Of a stretch of DNA of 64,000 bases, positions 31,786 through 39,738 are shown in pieces (position 1 is the first letter of the stretch; every line of letters starts with the position of its first letter). The notes under the pieces were generated by a model. The model saw nothing but the letters and a program-made list of their open reading frames with translations. It searched no databases and was not told the origin of the DNA. This DNA is from Sandaracinaceae bacterium (lineage in GTDB: Bacteria > Myxococcota_A > Polyangia > Polyangiales > Houyiibacteriaceae). The position numbers and the translations under genes were made by a program. The stretch spans positions 620,001 through 684,000 of the forward strand of contig JACKEJ010000004.1 of assembly GCA_020633055.1 (NCBI GenBank), in the 5' to 3' direction.

Positions 31786-31967
31786 CATGAGCTCCTGGCC
31801 CGTCCGGGGGGGATGACGGACGGGCACGGAGAGTGTGCCACACCTCCCAGGTGACGCGAATATTCTTGTGTGAACGGCAGACATCCCCATGACAGCGCTG
31901 CACCTACGCTTCCTGCGCAGCGTGGGCGAGCTTTCCGCACGGCGCCGCGTGGGCTACACTGACCCTC

Positions 31968-33467
31968 ATGTCGAGGGTCGAGGCGTCTGTCGTTGGTGTG
32001 ACCATGGATCGGGGCAAACTCGCCCAGCTGAGGTGCATCCTGCTCATGTGTTCGCTGGGCGTGAGCGCGTGCGACAGCGGTGGCTCCCCCACCAGCGACC
32101 TCGGCCTGGCGGATGGCGACATGGCCGACGCAGGGCCGTGCGCCGACGGGAGCGCGCGTACGCTGATGCTCCGTGACGCCGACGAAGACGGCTTCGGCAC
32201 GCTCGCAGGCGCGGACGCCCACGGCTGCCCAGCGGTCGGGTGGGTCCCCTACCCGGAGGACGGCCGGCTCGACTGCGACGACGGCGACGCGCGCGCCACC
32301 CCAGACGCGGAGGACTACTGCGACTTCGACTCGGACGGGGCCATCGGCCTGGACGACTGCGACGACCACAACCATCGTCGTCACCCAGGCGCGGTCGAGC
32401 GCTGCAACGACGTGGACGACGACTGCGATGGGCTCGTCGACGACGAGGATCAGGATGGCCTGATGGACCCGGAGGACACCTGGGCCCGCGACGAAGACGA
32501 CGACGGCTACGCGTCCGAGGTGTTCCTCGCGTGCGAGGACCCAGGCGATGGGTTCGTCTTGTGGGGCGAGCGCACGAAGGAGCTCGACTGCGCACCCCTC
32601 GACCCCGACGTCCACCCGCACCGCATGGACGACTGCGCCGCTCGGGCCGACGCCAACTGCGACGGCGTGTTCGAGCCCGTATACGTGGAGGAGCCGTGGT
32701 TCCCACAGGTCCCCTACTCGTCCGCGGGCTTCACCGCAGCGGGCGAAGACGACCCGCCGACGCTGATTGCCATCCCCGGCAACGACCCCATCACCATCGA
32801 CCTGTGCCCTGGGACGTACCGCGTCATGCTCGACCTCGGCACGAGCTTCGCCTGGCGCACCGACTTCACGGTGCGGGGTCATGGCGCCTCCCCCGAGGAA
32901 GTCGTCCTGGACGCCGCTCACGCGGGCCGCACCGTCGTCGTTCCTCCGTGGGCCAACCTCGACCAGATTGGGCGCGCCTCCGTCGCGCGCTTCGAGAACC
33001 TCACGCTCACGGGCGGGCGTGCACCCGACGGCGAGCGCGGCGGGTGCATCCTGCAGGGCGGCAACGACGACCCTCACAGCTCCGGCGCGCTCACCTTGGA
33101 CCGCGTGCTCCTGCGCGACTGCCGCGCGGACGTCGGCGGCGCCGTGGCGGTGGAGCGGAACAACATGCTGACCATGACCGACGTCGTCATCACGGACGCG
33201 CACGCGACCCAGCGCGGCGGCGGCGTGGACTTCGAGGGCCTGTCGCTCACGATGAGCGGCGGGTCGTTCAGCGACGTGAGCGCCCCGGGGGGTCAGGGCG
33301 CCGCGCTCGCCGCGAGGCTCCCCGTGGAACAGAGCCTGTCGCTGCAGTCCGTCGACCTCGGCGCGGTAACAAACGACTTCGCGCTGCGCACCGAAGCGGA
33401 GACGGTCGTGCGGGACCTCGCCGACGGCGCGAGCCTGACGTGCACGCCCACCGCCTGCACTCCCTGA
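31968..33467 (+). CDS. Asp/Cys-rich MopE-like lipoprotein
   Basis: The 499-residue product has a lipoprotein signal (C-I-L-L-M-C-S-L-G-V-S-A-C) and then repeated D-C-D-D motifs with spaced Asp residues (L-D-C-D-D-G-D-A, D-D-C-D-D-H, N-D-V-D-D-D-C-D-G-L-V-D), which match the putative metal-binding MopE/FG-GAP-like repeats of myxobacteria. The C-terminal half (about residue 240 on) has beta-helix character (G-G-R-A-P-D-G-E-R-G-G-C, A-V-A-V-E-R-N-N). Calcium binding is plausible. An internal ATG at 32004 would start closer to the signal helix and may be the true start. It is transcribed convergently with the EGF-like lipoprotein gene. Confidence 0.75.
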   Translation: MSRVEASVVGVTMDRGKLAQLRCILLMCSLGVSACDSGGSPTSDLGLADGDMADAGPCADGSARTLMLRDADEDGFGTLAGADAHGCPAVGWVPYPEDGRLDCDDGDARATPDAEDYCDFDSDGAIGLDDCDDHNHRRHPGAVERCNDVDDDCDGLVDDEDQDGLMDPEDTWARDEDDDGYASEVFLACEDPGDGFVLWGERTKELDCAPLDPDVHPHRMDDCAARADANCDGVFEPVYVEEPWFPQVPYSSAGFTAAGEDDPPTLIAIPGNDPITIDLCPGTYRVMLDLGTSFAWRTDFTVRGHGASPEEVVLDAAHAGRTVVVPPWANLDQIGRASVARFENLTLTGGRAPDGERGGCILQGGNDDPHSSGALTLDRVLLRDCRADVGGAVAVERNNMLTMTDVVITDAHATQRGGGVDFEGLSLTMSGGSFSDVSAPGGQGAALAARLPVEQSLSLQSVDLGAVTNDFALRTEAETVVRDLADGASLTCTPTACTP

Positions 33468-33536
33468 TCCGCCGCGAGCCCGGGGCGTCCCTGCGCACGA
33501 GACGATGCGCCAAGGACACCAACGACCGCAGCCGAG

Positions 33537-35390
33537 TCAGAACACGATCACACCGCTCGCCACGAAGCCGGTGGACAGCCCTGCACACTGCCCGCCGACG
33601 ACGACGTCATAGAGGTTCGCGAGGATCGGCCCGATGTCGTCGAACGCGATGTCACCGCCCAGCAGTGGCAGCAGCGTCATGAAGGTGGCCTCGAAGTCCA
33701 TGCGTGCGACGTAGCCGCCGATGACCGCGTCCAGCAGGGATTCGCCGATCGTGCCGCTGATGATTACGCCGCTGACTTCGATGGGAATGTTCACCGTGCT
33801 GGTACCGGTGTCGTACGGGATGGCCAACGACAGGGCTGGAGTCTGGCCAAGGAAGTGGCCGGCGCCGTCAAGAGACACACCGAACGGGCCAGCGAGGGTG
33901 GTGGCCGATGGGCCCGTCCCGTCGAGCACCTCGACGATCGCGCACCCGGTACCCCTCCTGACACGCACGATGAGGTCCAAGCGCCCGCATGTGGGAGACC
34001 CCGCTGGACACTCCAACGCGTTGTCGATCGCAGCCTGGAGGTCGATGGGGTTGTCCGGCGAGAGCGCTGGGAGCGCGGCGTTCAGTTCGATCAGCGAGTT
34101 GTCGATGCCCCCCGCATAGTCCGGGATGCCGCAGGTGTCCCCGACTCCGTCCACGTTCTGCCCGATCACCATCCCTTGGCTGACCTGCTCAGGGGTCGGG
34201 ATGCGAAACGCGTTGATGCGGTAGTCGACCGGGCCGCCCGCGTCCGCACATGTGATCATGCTGGGGTCGATGCACACGCCTTCGACGCAGGAGCCGGTGT
34301 TGCACACGCCCGCACAACAGCCCTCCCCGATGGCCCCGCACGGCGCCGCGCAAGTGGGTCCGTCCGCCGTCCCCTCGCACGTGCCGCCGTTGCTGCAGGT
34401 CCCTACGCTGCCACAGGTGTCCGTGTCGACACAGAAGGTCCCGCAGCAGGGCGCGCCAGCGGACTCGCCGCAGTCCACGCACTCCCCCCGGAAGCAACTC
34501 TGCCCCTGTTCGCAGGCGTTGCCGCACGCACCGCAGTTGGCCTCCGAGTTCAGCAGCACCAACGGACTGGACGCCACGGTGGCGTCGGAGTCGATGATGC
34601 CGTTGCAGTCGTCGTCCCTGCCGTTCCCACAGATCTCGGGCGCACCCGCGCCGACGTCGTCGTCCGCGTCGTTGCAGTCCGTCCCGCCGCACACCAGGGG
34701 GATCTCGCCGTCCCCGTCGTTGTCGAGGAGGGAGAAGGTGCACGTCGCGGTGACCGCGTCGCACACCTCGTCACGGGTGCATGGATCGTCGTCGACGCAG
34801 TCGGACGGCCGCCCGCACACGCGCCCCGTGAGGCAACCCGCCGTGGGATGGCAGACGGCGTTGTCCTCGCAGAGCGCGGAGCTGACGCTGTGCAGACAGG
34901 TACCCGACGCGGTGCACGTGTCGACGGTGCATGCGACACCGTCGTCGCACTGGGCCGCGCTGCTGCACATCTGATGGGTGCACGTCACGCCGTTGCCCGC
35001 GAAGCCGGTCACACATGCGCACGTGAACGCGCCCGGGGTGTCGGTGCAGATCGCGTGGGGAGAGCAGTTGTCGGTCTCGAGCGCGCACTCGTCGGTCACT
35101 GACTCGGAGGTACACACACGTCCATCACCCTGGTACCCCGGGGGACAGGCCGCACACAGAACGGTTCCGTCGCTCGCCTGCCCACACAGCACCAAGGGCG
35201 TGATCGAGCACCCGCCGTTGTCGACGGCGCACGAGGTCGGGAGAGACTGATCCAGACCGGGACCCGTGTCACCTGCGCCGCCGTCGGGGTTTGGTTGCCC
35301 ACCGCCGCACCCGGCGATCGCTGGTGAGACGAGAACCCACGCGACCAGAGCGAACGCACGCAGCACAGACAACCGAGCATCAGATTCCAT
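33537..35390 (-). CDS. Cys-rich EGF/MopE-type lipoprotein
   Basis: A predicted lipoprotein of 617 residues: hydrophobic signal then A-I-A-G-C. Residues about 40-190 contain EGF-like Cys spacing (N-G-G-C-S, C-A-C-V-T-G-F-A-G-N-G-V-T-C) and Cys-rich C-D-D-G-V-A-C-T-V-D-T-C units. D-N-D-G-D-G-E and D-C-N-D-A-D-D-D match calcium-type Asp motifs. The last 190 residues form a low-Cys domain ending L-Y-D-V-V-V-G-G-Q-C-A-G-L-S-T-G-F-V. The start at 35390 follows GAGAGGTG. A decayed copy of the final 28 codons lies at 35594-35680, pointing to past tandem duplication. The function is unknown; it is probably surface-exposed. Confidence 0.78.
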   Translation of the reverse strand: MESDARLSVLRAFALVAWVLVSPAIAGCGGGQPNPDGGAGDTGPGLDQSLPTSCAVDNGGCSITPLVLCGQASDGTVLCAACPPGYQGDGRVCTSESVTDECALETDNCSPHAICTDTPGAFTCACVTGFAGNGVTCTHQMCSSAAQCDDGVACTVDTCTASGTCLHSVSSALCEDNAVCHPTAGCLTGRVCGRPSDCVDDDPCTRDEVCDAVTATCTFSLLDNDGDGEIPLVCGGTDCNDADDDVGAGAPEICGNGRDDDCNGIIDSDATVASSPLVLLNSEANCGACGNACEQGQSCFRGECVDCGESAGAPCCGTFCVDTDTCGSVGTCSNGGTCEGTADGPTCAAPCGAIGEGCCAGVCNTGSCVEGVCIDPSMITCADAGGPVDYRINAFRIPTPEQVSQGMVIGQNVDGVGDTCGIPDYAGGIDNSLIELNAALPALSPDNPIDLQAAIDNALECPAGSPTCGRLDLIVRVRRGTGCAIVEVLDGTGPSATTLAGPFGVSLDGAGHFLGQTPALSLAIPYDTGTSTVNIPIEVSGVIISGTIGESLLDAVIGGYVARMDFEATFMTLLPLLGGDIAFDDIGPILANLYDVVVGGQCAGLSTGFVASGVIVF

Positions 35391-35593
35391 GAGCACCTCT
35401 CCTTCACCCAGGGAACGCACGTCCTTCCCCTCGGAGGCGCAGCTATGTCCGCTCCCATACAAGGCGACAAGTCGTCGGGACCCGGACGTATGGGCCGACG
35501 CCCGACGCACCCGGATCCGCCGTGTGCCTCGGGGCCGCATGTCGACGTCCCTGCGCATGGGTTGCCACGGCAGGGACGACGACGACCGCAGAC

Positions 35594-35680
35594 TCAGAAC
35601 ACGACCAAGCCGTCCGCGAGGAAGCCGACGGAGACCCCGTCACACTGCCCGCCGAGGCGGACGTCGTAGAGATTGGCCAT
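35594..35680 (-). pseudogene. Remnant of the 3' end of a paralogue of the 33537-35390 lipoprotein gene
   Basis: On the minus strand these 87 bases encode 28 residues and a stop that match the C-terminus of the neighbouring lipoprotein (N-L-Y-D-V-x-x-G-G-Q-C-x-G-x-S-x-G-F against the same order there). The downstream flank is also similar: GACCGCAG and GTCCCTGCGCA occur on both sides of the two stop codons. Upstream of the 28 codons the similarity stops, and the nearest in-frame starts give only an unrelated basic stretch. It is best read as what is left of a tandemly duplicated gene. Confidence 0.7.
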
Positions 35681-35717
35681 TCCTGCCCGGTTTGGCGCGC
35701 GTGCTACCGTGCGCCTC

Positions 35718-36269
35718 GTGACGTTCCCGAACCGACGTGCTTTCTCCACAGCCGCCTGGCTGCTCGTCCTCGCCGCCTGCGGCGGAGCCTCGTCAGCCAC
35801 CTCGGGGGGTGGCGCCACGACGACACAGGCAGGCCCTCCTCTCGGCAGCGTGCGCGAGGTGAGCTGGGCCACGCGCACCTATCCCGGCTTGGACCTCGCC
35901 GCAGACGACGAGCTGGGCGAGCCCCTGTTCGCCGACATCACGGGCGACGGGCGTGAGGAGGCGGCGCTCGAAGGGATGGCCATCATCCCCGACGGGAACT
36001 CGTACGTGACCTACGTGTACCTCTTCACGCTCGCCGAGGGTGCGTCCGGGCCGGACCTGCTGGCCACCGTGGTGGGCGGTGATCGCGCGGACGGCAGCAT
36101 CCGGCTCACGGGCCTGGACGCGGCGGGCCTGCACCTGGCGCGCGCCATCCTCGGGCCCGACGACGCCATGTGCTGCCCCAGCAGCGAGCAGCACGAGGTG
36201 TGGACGTGGAACGGCAACGAGCTCGTGGAGGAGGAGAGCGCGCGACGCACCGAGCCGACGGAGCCGTAG
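35718..36269 (+). CDS. Small lipoprotein of unknown function
   Basis: This 183-residue product starts at a GTG, has a short signal helix (A-W-L-L-V-L-A-A-C) with a lipobox Cys, a Ser/Gly/Thr linker, and then a compact domain with E-P-L-F-A-D-I-T-G-D-G-R-E-E-A-A-L, an FG-GAP/EF-like D-x-x-G-D-G motif that may bind calcium. The last part (D-A-M-C-C-P-S-S-E-Q-H-E-V-W-T-W-N-G-N-E-L) contains a vicinal Cys pair and Trp-rich strand. No family is recognised. It lies beside the duplicated lipoprotein remnant, 37 bases from it on the opposite strand. Confidence 0.7.
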   Translation: MTFPNRRAFSTAAWLLVLAACGGASSATSGGGATTTQAGPPLGSVREVSWATRTYPGLDLAADDELGEPLFADITGDGREEAALEGMAIIPDGNSYVTYVYLFTLAEGASGPDLLATVVGGDRADGSIRLTGLDAAGLHLARAILGPDDAMCCPSSEQHEVWTWNGNELVEEESARRTEPTEP

Positions 36270-36386
36270 CCCCGACCCGCCAAGCGCAGGACGTTCGCGA
36301 GGCCGTGGCACGAACGTCTGCCAGCCCGCGTGAGCAGATGCGCTCCCGTGGGAATGACGTCGCGCACGGTCACGGTTGGTGTGCGG

Positions 36387-37301
36387 ATGGAACCTGCCCG
36401 TGGGACCAATCGCACGCGCACCCGCACGAACGTCGCCCGCGTGGTGCTCGCGCTGGGATTGGGCTGGGCGCTGTCCGGTGTGGTGGCCGCGCAGCTCTTC
36501 GTGCGACGCGCGCGCTCGCCCTACGCAGAGCCTGCCCCCGATGGCTTCACGGACCTGCGGCTGCGCACGTCCGACGGCGTGGAGCTGGGCGCCTGGTACG
36601 CGGCTGCGAGCAACCCCCGCGCGTCGGCCGTACTCGTGCACGGGAACGGCTCGTGCCGCACGCAACTGGAGGGAGACGCGAGGCAGCTGCTGGCGCTGGG
36701 CGTGAACGTGCTCGCGATCACGCTGCGGGCCCACGGAGACTCGGAGGGCGAGCGCAACAACCTGGGGCTGGACGCACGCCGCGACGTCATCGCCGCCGTC
36801 GCGCACCTCCGCGCCCGCGAGCCCGGTGTGCCCGTGGTGGTCTACGGCAAGTCCCTCGGCGCAGCCGCCGCCGTGTTCGCGGGAGCGGAGCTGCAGCGAC
36901 GTGTGGCGGGGTACGTGCTGGTGGCGCCGTTTGCCACGCTGCGCTTGGCGGTGGCGCGCCGGACCGAGCGCTACCTGCCACCTGGTGTCGACCAGCTCGC
37001 GTACACGGCCTTGCTGTTCGGTGCCCAGTTCGCGCTGCCCGAGCTGGATCATGTCGCACCGGCGCAGGCGGCCACGCGGCTGCCTCCGGAGATGCCCGTG
37101 CTCCTGTTCGCAGGCGCCGAGGACGACCGCGCGCCGGCCAGCGACGCCCACCTCATCGCGGCACCTCTCTCGAACGCGCACGTGGTGGTCGTGCCGGGCG
37201 CGGGCCATGACGGCCTCGCGCTAAGCGAACCCACGGCCAGCATGAACGCGCACCTGCGTGCGTTCCTGAACCGTGTCGCGCCCATACGTTCACCGCCGTA
37301 G
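36387..37301 (+). CDS. Membrane-anchored alpha/beta hydrolase
   Basis: The 304-residue product has an N-terminal membrane anchor ([18 protein letters not shown]) and an alpha/beta hydrolase domain of the YqkD/BAAT-like kind: H-G-N-G-S-C oxyanion region, G-K-S-L-G nucleophile elbow, A-E-D-D-R-A-P acid region and G-A-G-H-D-G with the catalytic His. It is probably an esterase or peptidase acting at the periplasmic face. The start is uncertain: in-frame GTG at 36330 and ATG at 36354 would lengthen the basic N-terminus by 19 or 11 residues. Confidence 0.8.
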
Positions 37302-37311
37302 TCGCGCCCCG

Positions 37312-37713
37312 TCAGGCGCCCGCGGTCGTCGTGATCGGCGTGCCCGCGAGCAGCGTCTTGGTGACCGGCGTCTTGCCAGCCACCTCGAGCAGCCGCGCCC
37401 ACTGCTCGTCGGTGAGCACCTCGCTCACGTGCAGGACGCGCTCGATCCGGCTCTCGCCTTCGTGGTTCTTCAGAAAGGTGAGGTCCACGCGCAGCTGCCC
37501 CAGCGCCCAGCCCTTGCGCTGTGCGTACATCTCGAGCGTGATGGCGGTGCACGCGCCGAGCGACGCGAGCAGCAGGTCGTAGGGCGCTGGCCCCGCGTCC
37601 TTGCCGCCCGCGTGCTCGGGCTCGTCGGCGACGAGCTGGTGGTTGCCGGTGCGGATGTCTTGCCGGTAGGGGACGCCCTGGGACGTCACGCCGGCGGTGG
37701 CGATGGCTTTCAT
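37312..37713 (-). CDS. OsmC/Ohr-family protein with one conserved cysteine
   Basis: A 133-residue OsmC-fold protein of the YhfA-like branch: G-G-K-D-A-G-P-A-P-Y-D-L-L-L-A-S-L-G-A-C-T-A-I-T-L-E-M-Y-A holds the peroxidatic Cys, but where classical OsmC/Ohr has C-P-V the sequence is G-K-T-P-V-T-K-T-L, so the resolving Cys is Thr. Peroxidase activity by the usual two-Cys mechanism is therefore doubtful; another thiol may serve. Its start overlaps the pirin stop (ATGA), so the two are coupled in one operon under the divergent LysR regulator. Confidence 0.88.
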   Translation of the reverse strand: MKAIATAGVTSQGVPYRQDIRTGNHQLVADEPEHAGGKDAGPAPYDLLLASLGACTAITLEMYAQRKGWALGQLRVDLTFLKNHEGESRIERVLHVSEVLTDEQWARLLEVAGKTPVTKTLLAGTPITTTAGA

Positions 37714-38597
37714 GCGTGTGTTGCTCCGGCGCGCGCGACGTGACCAAAGCGGCCGCTGTTGAAGTCCGTGATGGCCTGGTCGATCTCGGCGTGCGTGTTC
37801 ATGACGAAGGGACCGTAGCCCGCGATGGGCTCGCGCAGCGGCTCGCCGCTCAGCACCAAGACAGTCGCATCGTTGTTGGCTTCGATCGAGAAGTCCGTGC
37901 CGGCCTGCTCGAACACGGCCAGCTGCGCGCTGCGCAGCACCTCTCTGTCGTTGAGCTGCACCGTGCCGCGCAACACCACCACCGCGAGCGAGTGCCCGTC
38001 TGGGACGCGCAGCTCGGCGCGCCCGCCCGGCGTGAGCCGCAGGTCCCACACGTTCACGGGAGAGTGCGTGTCCGCCGGCCCGGCATGCCCCAGGAGCTCA
38101 CCTGCGATGACGCGCGCCCGCCCCGCGCCGTTCGGCAGCGAGACGACGGGAATCTGCGCGGCGGTGATGGCCTGGTAGCGTGGGGGCGTGAGCTTGTGCG
38201 CGGCGGGCAGGTTGACCCACAGCTGCACCATCTCGAGCGCCCCACCGCGCTCCGTGAACGCGGCCGAGTGGAACTCGTCGTGCACGAGCCCAGCGCCCGC
38301 CGTCATCCACTGCACGTCGCCAGGGCCGATGACGCCCCCGCCGCCCGCGGAGTCACGGTGCTCGACCTCGCCCTCGTAGACGATGGTCACCGTCTCGAAG
38401 CCGCGGTGCGGGTGCTCACCCACGCCGCGTCGCCGAGGCGGGTTGGCCGAGAACTGCGCCGGACCCGCGTAGTCCAGCAGCAGGAACGGGCTGAGCGCCT
38501 GACCGAGCGTGTTGTAGCTGAAGAGGGAGCGCGCCGGAAAGCCGTCGCCCACCCAGTGCGGAGCGGGGGCCGCGTAGACCTTGTGGATGTTCTTCAT
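37710..38597 (-). CDS. Pirin-family bicupin protein
   Basis: The 295-residue product is a full-length pirin. The N-terminal cupin retains the metal ligands (H-P-H-R-G-F-E-T-V-T, V-E-H-R-D-S, G-D-V-Q-W-M-T-A-G-A-G-L-V-H-D-E). The C-terminal cupin carries the N-V-W-D-L-R-L-T-P-G region. Bacterial pirins bind iron or other metals and some have quercetinase activity or redox-linked regulation. The ATG at 38597 was chosen; an ATG at 38618 is possible. A GATAAT box (38610-38615 on the minus strand) lies 12 bases from the start, suggesting a very short leader. It is first of the pirin-osmC operon, divergent from the LysR gene. Confidence 0.93.
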   Translation of the reverse strand: MKNIHKVYAAPAPHWVGDGFPARSLFSYNTLGQALSPFLLLDYAGPAQFSANPPRRRGVGEHPHRGFETVTIVYEGEVEHRDSAGGGGVIGPGDVQWMTAGAGLVHDEFHSAAFTERGGALEMVQLWVNLPAAHKLTPPRYQAITAAQIPVVSLPNGAGRARVIAGELLGHAGPADTHSPVNVWDLRLTPGGRAELRVPDGHSLAVVVLRGTVQLNDREVLRSAQLAVFEQAGTDFSIEANNDATVLVLSGEPLREPIAGYGPFVMNTHAEIDQAITDFNSGRFGHVARAGATHA

Positions 38598-38609
38598 GGT
38601 GACGAAAAG

Positions 38610-38674
38610 ATTATCCATGGAACAATCAGGCGAAAGTGTTGCCATTCGCCACGCAGCGTTCCGAGTATGGAACG
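38610..38674. promoter_or_regulatory. Divergent promoter/operator of the LysR and pirin-osmC genes
   Basis: The region holds a -10-like GATAAT for the pirin gene (minus, 38610-38615), a GGAAC half-site near 38619-38623, and the inverted repeat CGTTCC-N6-GGAACG (38657-38674), which contains the T-N11-A spacing of LysR-type binding sites. The arrangement of a regulatory palindrome and a half-site next to the promoter is typical for autoregulated LysR/target pairs. No binding data are available. Confidence 0.6.
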
Positions 38675-38741
38675 ATCTCCCGGATGAGAGGACACCCACT
38701 CGTCCCTTGTCGGATCCCGCGCCGTCCCCGAGAGGACACCC

Positions 38742-39677
38742 ATGCAAGACCTCAACGACCTCTACTTCTTCGCGCAGGTGGTGGACCACGGCGGCTTCGC
38801 GCCCGCGGGGCGCGCACTGGGTGTCCCCAAGTCGACGCTCAGCCGGCGTGTCGCAGCGCTCGAGGAGCGGCTCGGGGTGCGCCTGCTGCAACGCACTTCC
38901 CGCCGCTTCTCGGTCACCGAGCTGGGAGCGGACTACTACGAGCACTGCAAGGCGCTCGGCGTCGAGGCCGAGGCCGCCCAAGCCGCGATCGACCGCGCCA
39001 CGTCGGAGCCCACGGGCATCGTGCGCGTCAGCTGCCCGATCACGCTGTTGCAAGCGGGCGTGGACCGCATGCTGGCCGAGTTCATGCTGCAGAACCCCAA
39101 GGTCACGCTGCAGCTCGAGGCCAGCAACCGCCGCGTGGACGTGATCGCGGAGCGAGTGGACGTGGCCATCCGCGCGCTCACCCCACCCTTTCCGGACAGC
39201 GAGCTGCGACTGCGGGTGTTGGCCGAGCGCGCGTGGCGGCTGGTCGCGAGCCCAGGCTTGCTGGCGGCACACGGGACGCCGACCCATCCCTCGGAGCTCG
39301 CCCGCTTCCCGAGCCTGGCGTTCGGCGTACCGCAGGACGAGCCCCGTTGGGAACTGCAGGACGCGGCCGGGACACGCTGGACCCAAGCGCACACCCCTCG
39401 ACTCCTGACCGGCGACATGGTCGCGCTCAGGGCCGCGGCCCTCGCGGGGGTGGGCATCGTACAGCTGCCGAGCATGATCCTCTGCGACGAGCTGCTCGCG
39501 GGGGCGCTGGTGTCGCTCTTGCCCGACTGGCGCGCGCCGTCTGGAGTCGTGCACCTCGTGTTCCCGTCGCGGCGCGGGCTGCTGCCCTCCGTGCGCGCGT
39601 TGATCGACTTCCTGACCGACGCCTTCGCGCAGCTGGACGAGCACGGGACTTTCATGAGGTCCCGGGGCGCCCCATGA
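38742..39677 (+). CDS. LysR-family transcriptional regulator
   Basis: The 311-residue product has an N-terminal LysR helix-turn-helix (F-F-A-Q-V-V-D-H-G-G-F-A-P-A-G-R-A-L-G-V-P-K-S-T-L-S-R-R-V-A-A-L-E-E-R-L-G-V-R-L-L-Q-R-T) and a periplasmic-binding-protein-like effector domain (G-I-V-R-V-S-C-P through the C-terminus). It resembles the LysR type encoded beside pirin genes. It is divergent from the pirin-osmC pair with a T-N11-A palindrome between. The likely role is redox- or aromatic-inducible control of that operon; the effector is unknown. Confidence 0.93.
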   Translation: MQDLNDLYFFAQVVDHGGFAPAGRALGVPKSTLSRRVAALEERLGVRLLQRTSRRFSVTELGADYYEHCKALGVEAEAAQAAIDRATSEPTGIVRVSCPITLLQAGVDRMLAEFMLQNPKVTLQLEASNRRVDVIAERVDVAIRALTPPFPDSELRLRVLAERAWRLVASPGLLAAHGTPTHPSELARFPSLAFGVPQDEPRWELQDAAGTRWTQAHTPRLLTGDMVALRAAALAGVGIVQLPSMILCDELLAGALVSLLPDWRAPSGVVHLVFPSRRGLLPSVRALIDFLTDAFAQLDEHGTFMRSRGAP

Positions 39678-39738
39678 AGCTGTCCAGCGCGTCGCTGAAG
39701 GGGTTGGTGGATGGCTGAAGCCAGGCTTGGAGCGTTGG

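Noticed and set aside
32250..32460. Asp-rich segment considered as a CRISPR-like or mobile repeat
   Set aside because: The repetition is at the protein level (D-C-D-D motifs), with no regular DNA repeat-spacer structure.
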